A stretch of 64,000 nucleotides of DNA from FEN-1139 sp964396375 (GTDB lineage: Bacteria > Myxococcota_A > Polyangia > Polyangiales > Polyangiaceae): assembly GCA_964396375.1 (NCBI GenBank), contig CAYNEY010000022.1:1-64000 (forward strand), in the 5' to 3' direction. How positions within the stretch are numbered: the first letter of the stretch is position 1; the number at the start of each line of letters is the position of its first letter. The position numbers and the translations under genes were made by a program. Shown here piece after piece: positions 49,494-56,962 of the stretch. The notes beneath the pieces are model-generated. The model saw nothing but the letters and a program-made list of their open reading frames with translations. It was not told the origin of the DNA and ran no database searches.

Positions 49494-51188
49494 ATGAAAC
49501 CGAATCGCCGCTCTTCCCATGTGACCGCGGGTGTGGCCCGCGCCCCCAATCGCTCGATGTTCTACTCACTCGGATTCGTCGAGCAGGATTTCGAGAAACC
49601 GATCATCGGAGTAGCCAATGGTCATTCCACCATCACCCCCTGCAATGCTGGTCTAGGGCGTCTGGCGGATGCGGCGGTGATGGGGATTGAGGCGGAGGGT
49701 GGCAAGGCTCAGATTTTCGGCACTCCAACCATCAGCGATGGGATGGCCATGGGCACCGAGGGAATGAAGTACAGTCTGGTCTCGCGGGAGGTGATCGCGG
49801 ACTGCGTGGAGACCTGCGTGGGCGGACAGTGGATGGATGGAGTGGTGGTGATAGGGGGCTGTGACAAGAACATGCCTGGCGGCATGATGGGGATGCTTCG
49901 TGCCGATGTTCCCGGGATTTACGTTTACGGTGGGACGGTGCTGCCGGGCAGACACCGTGGTCGCGACGTGAACATCGTCAGTGTCTTTGAAGCCGTGGGC
50001 GAGGTGACAGCTGGAAAGATGGACGAATCCGAGCTGACCGAACTCGAGCGTTGTGCCATCCCAAGCTTTGGCTCCTGCGGAGGCATGTACACCGCAAACA
50101 CGATGAGTTCGGCGTTCGAGGCGCTTGGGATGAGCCTTCCTTACTCATCGACCGAGGCCAACCCCTACCCTGAGAAGGTGGAGAGCACGAGGGAGGCCGG
50201 CCGGGTGCTGGTGCGGGCGGTGCGCGCCGAGCTCTCCGCGCGGCGTATCGTGACCCGTCAGGCGCTCGAGAACGCCACCTCGGTGGTGATGGCGATCGGG
50301 GGCTCCACCAACGCGGTCTTACATCTCTTGGCCATCGCCCACGCCGCAGAGATCGAGTGGTGCCTCGACGACTTCGAGCGGATTCGTAGGCGTGTTCCGG
50401 TACTCTGTGACCTCAAGCCCTCCGGACAATATCTGGCGGTGGATTTTCATCGTGCGGGGGGTGTGCCTGAGGTCATGAAGATCCTCCTCGAGCGCGGGCT
50501 CTTGCACGGTAACTGCCTCACGATCACGGGGCGCACCGTGGAGGAGAACCTTCGTGAACTCACCGGTCGAGCCGAACAGACCCACGAACCCCGTGTGATT
50601 CATGCTTTCGATCAACCGCTGTATGCGGAGGGGCACCTGGCGATTCTCCGCGGAAACCTGGCCGAGGGGGGTGCGGTGGCCAAAGTCACGGGGTTGAAGC
50701 GCCGGGTCATCACCGGTCCGGCGCGGGTCTTCGACGACGAACAGAGCGCGCTTTCCGCCATTCTCGAGCGGAAGATCCAACCCGGTGATGTGATGATCCT
50801 GCGCTACCTCGGGCCAAAAGGCGGCCCTGGTATGCCGGAGATGCTGGCGCCGACCAGCGCCTTGGTGGGGCAAGGTCTGGGCGAATCGGTGGGGCTGGTC
50901 ACGGATGGACGTTTCTCCGGGGGCACCTGGGGTATGGTGGTGGGTCACGTTACCCCCGAGGCCTATGTGGGCGGCAACATCGCGCTGGTCGAAGAGGGGG
51001 ACCAGATCACGATTGATGCCGAGCGGCTGCTGCTCGAGGTGGCGCTCTCGGATGAAGAGCTACTCTCTCGTCGGGCTCGTTTCGTGCCGCCGTTGCCTCG
51101 CTATCGACGGGGTGTGTTGGCCAAATTCGCGAGAAATGTTACCGACGCGAGTCACGGTGCGGTGTTGGACGGCTGGGATGAGCGGTGA
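49494..51188 (+). CDS. ilvD: dihydroxy-acid dehydratase
   Basis: Iron-sulfur dehydratase of valine/isoleucine/leucine synthesis (564 aa), converting 2,3-dihydroxy-3-methyl acids to 2-keto acids. Cluster ligands are visible as TPCNAGLG, GGCDKNMPGG and SCGGMYTANTM; the Lys and metal-site region (DKNMPGGM) and C-terminal GRFSGGT are intact. Length is at the short end of the family, as in [2Fe-2S]-type enzymes. ATG 49494 has GGGGG eight bases upstream. No other ilv gene is nearby. Confidence 0.95.
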   Translation: MKPNRRSSHVTAGVARAPNRSMFYSLGFVEQDFEKPIIGVANGHSTITPCNAGLGRLADAAVMGIEAEGGKAQIFGTPTISDGMAMGTEGMKYSLVSREVIADCVETCVGGQWMDGVVVIGGCDKNMPGGMMGMLRADVPGIYVYGGTVLPGRHRGRDVNIVSVFEAVGEVTAGKMDESELTELERCAIPSFGSCGGMYTANTMSSAFEALGMSLPYSSTEANPYPEKVESTREAGRVLVRAVRAELSARRIVTRQALENATSVVMAIGGSTNAVLHLLAIAHAAEIEWCLDDFERIRRRVPVLCDLKPSGQYLAVDFHRAGGVPEVMKILLERGLLHGNCLTITGRTVEENLRELTGRAEQTHEPRVIHAFDQPLYAEGHLAILRGNLAEGGAVAKVTGLKRRVITGPARVFDDEQSALSAILERKIQPGDVMILRYLGPKGGPGMPEMLAPTSALVGQGLGESVGLVTDGRFSGGTWGMVVGHVTPEAYVGGNIALVEEGDQITIDAERLLLEVALSDEELLSRRARFVPPLPRYRRGVLAKFARNVTDASHGAVLDGWDER

Positions 51189-51215
51189 GCCGTGGAGGGG
51201 GGCGACGCGGACTTC

Positions 51216-51707
51216 TTACCCAAGTTCCTTCAAGGACTTCAACACCTCTTCCGTGTGCCCATCTACCTTGACTTTGCGAAAAATTCGAGCCACCCGACCT
51301 CGCTCGTCGATCACGAAAGTGGTACGGATCACTCCAATCGACGTCTTGCCGTAGAGCGTCTTTTCTCCCAGTACGCCGCACCGCTCGGCGTAGCGTCGCC
51401 CTTCGTCTACCAGAAGCGGGAAACCGAGCTGGTATTTGTCAGTGAACTTGCGGTGCCGCTCGGCTGAATCGGCGCTGATCCCCACCACCGTCGCGCCGAG
51501 GCGACGAAACCGCGTCAGATTCTCGGTGAAGCTGCAGGCCTCCCTCGTGCACCCAGGCGTGTCATCCTTGGGGTAGAAGTACACCACCAGCTTTCGGCCG
51601 CGCAAGCTGGAGAGCTTGAACATCTTGCCGTCTTGATCGGACAGTTCGACGTCAGGCATCGGGTCGCCTTCAGCCAGCGCAGCGGGAGGGCTCTTCTTGG
51701 TGGGCAT
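51216..51707 (-). CDS. bcp: peroxiredoxin of the Bcp/PrxQ type
   Basis: Thiol peroxidase of 163 aa reducing H2O2 and organic peroxides. The peroxidatic and resolving cysteines lie five apart in DTPGCTREACSFT, as in E. coli Bcp. The YFYPKDDTPGC motif and the C-terminal KTSIGVIRTTFVIDERG match the family. ATG 51707 was preferred to an upstream TTG at 51746. Convergent with ilvD. Confidence 0.93.
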   Translation of the reverse strand: MPTKKSPPAALAEGDPMPDVELSDQDGKMFKLSSLRGRKLVVYFYPKDDTPGCTREACSFTENLTRFRRLGATVVGISADSAERHRKFTDKYQLGFPLLVDEGRRYAERCGVLGEKTLYGKTSIGVIRTTFVIDERGRVARIFRKVKVDGHTEEVLKSLKELG

Positions 51708-51851
51708 CTCAGGCTGATAGTTGGGGGCCGAGACTGCGCGCGTCAAGGGATCCGTACCACCACCGTCTCCCGGAACAGCAACCCTCGCGTTTTTGGGCAG
51801 GGTCGGCGCAAATCGGCTAAAATCCGAGGCAACCTCGAGTTCAATGGCTGC

Positions 51852-52631
51852 ATGACCGAACCCTCACGCCTCGATCTTTCCGAACTCCAAGGGCGGCTCT
51901 CGGAGCTACCTGTGCCCCTTGCTGTCGGATTTGCTGGGCGTATGGCGGCCCGCGCGCTGCTTGGGTTCGCCTTCCCGATCTGCGATGATCGGCCTTACCT
52001 CTGGTTTCTTCCGGAAAATGAGCGCATTTCTCACACGTTGGCGGTGTGTGAGGCGGTAAAACTGGTAAACCAAGGAGGCTCGGTTGATTTTGCGGCCGCA
52101 GCGCGCGCGGCGGATCGGGCGCGCGGCTTGGTGCGGGCTGCGACCGCGGCGATGGTGCGCGCGGTCGCCCGCGGCACCAGTTATGGGGCGGTCGACGCCG
52201 GAGTGACCATGCTGGTGTCACGCGCGGTCCGGCACACGGCTCAAGCAGCGGCCTATGCGGCGGACGCAGCCTCGGCGGCCGCGGCCTACGTGGATGCGAT
52301 TGCGGCCGTGGAGGCAAGCTCGGCGTTCACTGCTGCCATCGAGACCTTCGCGGAGCCGGATGGCCCATTGCGGCTCACCACACCTCACGACCAAACAATG
52401 CTTGTCCTCATGCTCCGGCTCGCGGAGTTCGACCTCGCGTGGATGCTCGAGCGCAGCCGGGACGAGCCGGAGTCGGTTCTTGACCAGAGCCGGATCCGAG
52501 CCCTCTTCGGTCCGAGGTTTCCCGCCCTGGACGCACACCTGAGCTGGCTCATCGCTGTCTTCGAGAGCTTCGGTCTCGAGCACCGCCGTTGGGTCGACTG
52601 GTACCGTGGCCTGTGTGGTGACGCAGGCTAG
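51852..52631 (+). CDS. hypothetical Ala-rich helical protein
   Basis: Not recognised; 259 aa. Central residues (about 80-160) are highly Ala-rich (RHTAQAAAYAADAASAAAAY) and helical, without a signal peptide. The N-terminus contains WFLPENERISHTLAVCEAVK. The frame is open 73 codons upstream, but ATG 51852 begins the natural sequence. Divergent from the peroxiredoxin gene. Confidence 0.65.
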   Translation: MTEPSRLDLSELQGRLSELPVPLAVGFAGRMAARALLGFAFPICDDRPYLWFLPENERISHTLAVCEAVKLVNQGGSVDFAAAARAADRARGLVRAATAAMVRAVARGTSYGAVDAGVTMLVSRAVRHTAQAAAYAADAASAAAAYVDAIAAVEASSAFTAAIETFAEPDGPLRLTTPHDQTMLVLMLRLAEFDLAWMLERSRDEPESVLDQSRIRALFGPRFPALDAHLSWLIAVFESFGLEHRRWVDWYRGLCGDAG

Positions 52632-52683
52632 AGTGCCCTCCAAACTCGAGCGCTTTTCGGAAGGCCACCGAACCTTTCGGGCT

Positions 52684-53094
52684 CTAGCCGAGCCCGCGCT
52701 CTCTGAAGAGGGCGACGTACTTGCGGTCGGTTCCGAGGATGTGCTGGATCAACCACTCCTTCAGAAAGGTCATGACCTCCATTGACAGAAGCAGCTTTCC
52801 TTCTGAGAAATCCCGCTGAAAATCCAGCACTTTTCCGGTGAACCGCTGATGAGCCTCGGTGTGGGCTGCCTTCTCCGGAAAAGCGAACTCGGCGAAGTAG
52901 AGCTCTTCAGTTCGAAAGTGGCTTTTCGTGTAGGCGAGCAGGCGCTCGATGATTGTCCCGAGAACCTCGTTGGTCCGACGTGCCAGCATCGCTTCGTGCA
53001 GTTCATTGATCAGAACCACCAACTTCTGGTGCTGTGCATCGATCTCGGAGATCCCGAGGTTGAGCTGGTCGTCCCACTCAATCAACATTCCCAT
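52684..53094 (-). CDS. bacteriohemerythrin
   Basis: A 136-aa di-iron, O2-binding four-helix bundle. Ligands are in place: DAQHQKL (His), SHFRTEELYF (His and Glu), HTEAHQRF (two His) and IQHILGTDRKY (His and Asp), giving the 5-His/2-carboxylate set. ATG 53094 has GGGAGAG seven bases upstream and was preferred to GTG 53130. Role is usually O2 sensing or transport to chemotaxis or metabolic systems; no partner is evident here. Confidence 0.93.
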   Translation of the reverse strand: MGMLIEWDDQLNLGISEIDAQHQKLVVLINELHEAMLARRTNEVLGTIIERLLAYTKSHFRTEELYFAEFAFPEKAAHTEAHQRFTGKVLDFQRDFSEGKLLLSMEVMTFLKEWLIQHILGTDRKYVALFRERGLG

Positions 53095-53198
53095 GGCTTG
53101 GCTCTCCCAGTTTGACGTTGGACCGGTCACCCGCTTTGGATGGGGACATAGTCACCGACAAAGGAGGAACGGCCAACCCCACGGGGCATGAAGGCAGA

Positions 53199-53774
53199 TT
53201 AGCGAAATGGCGGACCAGAGAGGGATGTACTTGGTGGGCCTATCAACCAGTCAATAGCGGCTGCCAGATCGGGGAAGATGGGGCAAGGCCGCTGAAGCTC
53301 GTTCTGATGACGAGCACCGTGACCGGTCAGAACGTAGAGGCCCTTGCCCCCCACTTGTTCGGCAAAATCGACGTCGTGGGGGTGATCACCGATCGAGTAG
53401 GAGCGCAAAAGGCATATTCGATGCTCGCGCTCAGCGATCTTGAGGAAGTGGGGCTTGGGCTTGATGCAGAGGCATCCATCCGCACGGGCATGGGGACACA
53501 CGAAGACCCGCTCGACCGGCACGCCAGCTTCGGCGAGCGTGATGACCAGGTGCTCATTGACGGCATCCACCTGGGAGTGAGTGAGGGTGCCGCGAGCGAT
53601 TCCCGATTGATTGGTGACGATGAAGAGCGAAAATTCGGTGGAGGCACGAAGCAGCGCATCGAGCGCACCAGGGAGGAGACGCACCTTTGTTGGAGTGGCC
53701 AGATCGCCAACGTCCTCGATGATGGTCCCATCGCGATCGAGGAAGAGGGCTTTGCGCTGCAAGGAAGGGATCAT
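53199..53774 (-). CDS. gmhB: HAD-IIIA phosphatase, probably D-glycero-D-manno-heptose 1,7-bisphosphatase
   Basis: A 191-aa enzyme of ADP-heptose synthesis for lipopolysaccharide. HAD motif I is LFLDRDGTIIED, motif II VTNQSGIARG, and the GmhB zinc loop is CPHARADGCLCIKPKP. Motif IV is IGDHPHDVDFA. These fit GmhB better than histidinol phosphatase. No other heptose gene lies nearby, so assignment rests on sequence alone. Confidence 0.82.
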   Translation of the reverse strand: MIPSLQRKALFLDRDGTIIEDVGDLATPTKVRLLPGALDALLRASTEFSLFIVTNQSGIARGTLTHSQVDAVNEHLVITLAEAGVPVERVFVCPHARADGCLCIKPKPHFLKIAEREHRICLLRSYSIGDHPHDVDFAEQVGGKGLYVLTGHGARHQNELQRPCPIFPDLAAAIDWLIGPPSTSLSGPPFR

Positions 53775-53807
53775 GGTTCAAGGCGTGGCTCGTGGTAGAC
53801 TAGCACC

Positions 53808-54197
53808 GTGAAGAGCTACCTCCGTATTTACCCATTGCTTCTGGCAGCCTTCTTCATGACAGGTTGTGACGACGATCAGGGCTCGGACGCGATCCGGCTC
53901 GGGGTCGGGGCGGAGTGCAACGTCAACGCCGAGTGCGCGACGGAAGGCACGGAATGCCTCACCCAATTCCGAGGCGGCTACTGCGGCCTATCGCCCTGTG
54001 ACGCGAACCAGGATTGCCCGAGCGGTTCTTTGTGTGTGGTCCACGATGACGGCGCGCATTACTGCTTTCTGAGCTGTGTGACCAAGTCAGACTGCAACGG
54101 GTCACGCAGCATCGAGAACGAGTCCAACTGCACCTCCAGTGTGGTGTTTGTCGAGCCGACCGAGAGCCGAGCCTGCGTTCCGCCGAGCGGGAATTGA
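53808..54197 (+). CDS. small Cys-rich lipoprotein
   Basis: Function unknown; 129 aa. Lipobox in AAFFMTGC (Cys about 18). The mature part has regularly spaced Cys pairs (SPCDANQDCPSGSLC) resembling small disulfide-knot domains. GTG start. It faces the gmhB-like gene and is convergent with a HAD gene. Confidence 0.68.
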   Translation: MKSYLRIYPLLLAAFFMTGCDDDQGSDAIRLGVGAECNVNAECATEGTECLTQFRGGYCGLSPCDANQDCPSGSLCVVHDDGAHYCFLSCVTKSDCNGSRSIENESNCTSSVVFVEPTESRACVPPSGN

Positions 54198-54213
54198 GGC
54201 CTGCCTCGCTCGG

Positions 54214-54822
54214 TCAGAGACCAACCCGGCGAAACTTCATCTGAGCGGCGCGGGCAGCGGCGCCGTCCGCGTCGTCACGGTCCCCTATCACCAGGCATTC
54301 GGGCGGGGTAAGCCCCAGACGTTCCGCCGCGATCAAGTAACCCGAAGGAGAAGGCTTGAGCGCGGGTGGCCCATCAGGTTCGCCATTGGCCACCACAGTG
54401 TCGAACAGAGTCTCCGCCCCGAGTGCCGCCAGTTTTCTTCGGGCAGGGTAGTCGCTGACCAGCGCCGTTTTGCCTCCATGGGCACGAAACTGGGCGATCG
54501 CGCCGAAGAGACCCCGGCGCCGGGTTGGCCGGAGCAAAGGTAAGGGTAGCTCGATCATGGCGAGTGTCACCACCTCCGCCACTCGTTCTTCGGAGATTTG
54601 CAGCGCTGCCGCGGTGCGAGCGAGCTGTACCGTATAGGGAGACACGCCCGCATCGGTGAGGCCAACCTCCCGCAGGAACTCGTGCTCACGGCGGAACCGC
54701 CGCACGATGTGGAGTTGTTCAGAGGAGAGGCCGAGTAACTTTGGCAGCATGAGCAGCTTCATCGGCAAAGCGTGATAGAGCGTCCCATCGAGATCGATCA
54801 GCCAGCCACGCGCAGCTTTCAT
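54214..54822 (-). CDS. HAD-superfamily hydrolase
   Basis: A 202-aa hydrolase: motif I LIDLDGTLYH, helical cap (about 20-105), motif II TALVSDYP, motif III KPSPSGY and motif IV VIGDRDDADG. The fold matches HAD subfamily IA. It ends the same minus-strand unit as rlmN, starting 7 bp after the rlmN stop. Substrate unknown. Confidence 0.8.
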   Translation of the reverse strand: MKAARGWLIDLDGTLYHALPMKLLMLPKLLGLSSEQLHIVRRFRREHEFLREVGLTDAGVSPYTVQLARTAAALQISEERVAEVVTLAMIELPLPLLRPTRRRGLFGAIAQFRAHGGKTALVSDYPARRKLAALGAETLFDTVVANGEPDGPPALKPSPSGYLIAAERLGLTPPECLVIGDRDDADGAAARAAQMKFRRVGL

Positions 54823-54828
54823 CAGAAG

Positions 54829-56010
54829 TCATCCCTTCGAGTCTGCTGCCAACTGGCCGCAGGCAGCACCGATATCCGACCCCCCCGAGTAGCGCCGCAC
54901 CACCGGAAAGCCCCCTTGCATCAGTCGATCGCGAAAACGCTCAAATTCCTGGCTGCTCGCTGGTTGGTAGGGGTCATCCTCGCCGATTGGGTTGTAGGTG
55001 ACCAGACTGAGACGCGGCATACGCCCGATCCCATCGCCGAGGTGATGTATCAGGTTGATCAAGGCATGGGCCTCTTCGTCAGTGGTGTTGATGCCGGAGA
55101 GTAAGGTGATGGCGAGCATCGGGGCATAACCCGTGGTGCGAGAAAACTCGATCACTTCCGGGAGCAGGCCCAGCAACGGATGCCGTCGCTCGAGGGGCAT
55201 CAGTCGCGCACGGATCTCGCTGCGAGCGCTGCCAAGTGAAAGGCCGAGGCGGACCCTGAAGCCAAAGCCGAGTAGCTCTCGGATTTTGCCAGTGAGACCC
55301 GCCGTGCACACGGTGATCCCGCGCTGATCCACCGCTTGACCTGCCGGGTGCGACAGGACGGCGATCGCGGCGGCTACCTCGCGGAGGTTGGCGAGTGGCT
55401 CTCCCATACCCTGGAAGACCACGCTGCTCACGCGCTGCCCTGGCCCGAGCGTCTGGCGCACCACCCGCACTTGCTCCACCAGCTCCCATGCCAACAAGCT
55501 GCGTAGGCAGCCGGAGCGGGCTGTCCTGCAGAAGGTGCAACCCTGAGCGCACCCAACTTGTGAGGAGACACAGACCCCGATTCTTCCTGGCTTCTCGAGC
55601 GGGATCTTGACTGTCTCAATCCTATGACCATCCTCAGCCACCAGCACGAACTTCTCGAAGGGATCGAGGGCCGAGTTCAGCCGCTGGGTGACTCTGAGCG
55701 CACCCACCCGCCCGAGGGTACCGAGGCCCTCGACCACGCGCCGCGAGACCTGCGGGGGGAGCTTGGCCGGAGGCGAGAGTTCGGAGAGCCCTCGCTGGTG
55801 AACCGAGGCCACGAGTCGCCGCAGCTGCCCAAGGTCGAGTCCAAGGCTTGCGTGAAGCTGCTCGGGGACGTGACCCTGAAGTGCATCAGCCACGCTGGCC
55901 TCGTAGCGGACGCTCGGCCCCTCGACAAGCGTCCCGTCAGTGCAACCGCCAGCTCTCGAGGAAAATGGCGCGCAGAACCCAGGAACAGCCCGAGGACCAA
56001 GGGCGCGCAT
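54829..56010 (-). CDS. rlmN: dual-specificity RNA (23S rRNA A2503 / tRNA A37) methyltransferase RlmN
   Basis: Radical-SAM enzyme of about 393 aa. The [4Fe-4S] motif is CAQGCTFC (CxxxCxxC). VCVSSQVGC precedes it, and VVFQGMGEPLAN is the conserved GMGEP segment. The SAM-binding VTYNPIGEDDPYQP and the C-terminal catalytic Cys in DIGAACGQL are present. The N-terminal 90 residues lack clear homology; the start could be 56010 or further upstream (56118), and the family fold begins near codon 100 of the longest frame. It lies upstream of the HAD gene and overlaps the divergent MBL promoter region. Confidence 0.9.
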   Translation of the reverse strand: MRALGPRAVPGFCAPFSSRAGGCTDGTLVEGPSVRYEASVADALQGHVPEQLHASLGLDLGQLRRLVASVHQRGLSELSPPAKLPPQVSRRVVEGLGTLGRVGALRVTQRLNSALDPFEKFVLVAEDGHRIETVKIPLEKPGRIGVCVSSQVGCAQGCTFCRTARSGCLRSLLAWELVEQVRVVRQTLGPGQRVSSVVFQGMGEPLANLREVAAAIAVLSHPAGQAVDQRGITVCTAGLTGKIRELLGFGFRVRLGLSLGSARSEIRARLMPLERRHPLLGLLPEVIEFSRTTGYAPMLAITLLSGINTTDEEAHALINLIHHLGDGIGRMPRLSLVTYNPIGEDDPYQPASSQEFERFRDRLMQGGFPVVRRYSGGSDIGAACGQLAADSKG

Positions 56011-56129
56011 GCCAGCGGGACTATGGGGAGCTTCGGCCCCGGTGTGGCCGAGCGCCGAACGACAGTGGCCGTTTTCGCCGATCCCCTCTACCGCAACTGG
56101 CCGATTGAATGCTACCATCGCGATATCCC

Positions 56130-56951
56130 ATGGGTTTTGGTCTGACCTTCTGGGGCGTGCGCGGCAGCATCGCTTGCCCCTCCGCCGACTACGTAGCATT
56201 CGGTGGCAACACGAGCTGCATCGAGTTGCACCTCGGCGAGCAGCGGGTGGTGTTGGATGCGGGAACGGGTCTCCGAGAACTCGGCAACCGATTCTCCAAG
56301 GAAGACGTGCGGCGAGCCTGTGTGCTGCTCACTCACACGCACTGGGATCACATCAATGGTTTCCCGTTCTTCAAACCTGCCTATGCGCCGGGACGAAGCT
56401 TTCGGATCATGGCTGGGCATCTTGGCACCGGCCACGTCCGCGACGTCTTGGCTGGGCAGATGGCGGAGCCCACGTTTCCAGTGCCGATCGAGACCATGCG
56501 CGCCGAGCTAGTGTTCGAGGATTTCTCAGCTGGGGATGCCTTCTCGCTTGGGTCTGAGGTGTGGGTGCGTACCACCCCACTCAATCATCCGAACGGCGCG
56601 ACGGGTTATCGTATCGAGCACGATGGTCGTGCCGTGTGCTACGTGACGGATACCGAACATGTGATTGGTGCACCCGATCAGAACGTGCTCGGGCTGATCG
56701 AAGGCGCCGATCTGCTGATCTACGATTGCACCTACACGGATGAAGAGTTTCCAGCTCGTCAGGGTTGGGGGCATTCAACCTGGCAGGAGGCGGTGCGGCT
56801 CTGTCACCTCGCCCACGTGCAACGTTTGGCCATCTTCCACCACGACCCGGAACATGATGATGCGGTGATGCTCCGCATCGAGGAAGAGGCGCGCGCGGTT
56901 TGGTCGGGGGCGTTTTGTGCTCGCGAGCACAGTACGTTGACCATCGGCTGA
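56130..56951 (+). CDS. MBL-fold metallo-hydrolase
   Basis: A 273-aa metallo-beta-lactamase-fold protein. The start FWGVRGSIACPSADYVAFGG and GNTSCIEL match the PhnP/RNase-Z-like branch. Metal ligands are HTHWDH (about 67-72), a His in TPLNHPNGA, Asp in VTDTEH and a final His in FHHDP. Family members cleave phosphodiesters, but the substrate is unknown. ATG 56130 begins the conserved strand; ATG 56109 is an alternative. Divergent from rlmN and convergent with the Hsp70 operon. Confidence 0.82.
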   Translation: MGFGLTFWGVRGSIACPSADYVAFGGNTSCIELHLGEQRVVLDAGTGLRELGNRFSKEDVRRACVLLTHTHWDHINGFPFFKPAYAPGRSFRIMAGHLGTGHVRDVLAGQMAEPTFPVPIETMRAELVFEDFSAGDAFSLGSEVWVRTTPLNHPNGATGYRIEHDGRAVCYVTDTEHVIGAPDQNVLGLIEGADLLIYDCTYTDEEFPARQGWGHSTWQEAVRLCHLAHVQRLAIFHHDPEHDDAVMLRIEEEARAVWSGAFCAREHSTLTIG

Positions 56952-56962
56952 CTCAAGTCTGG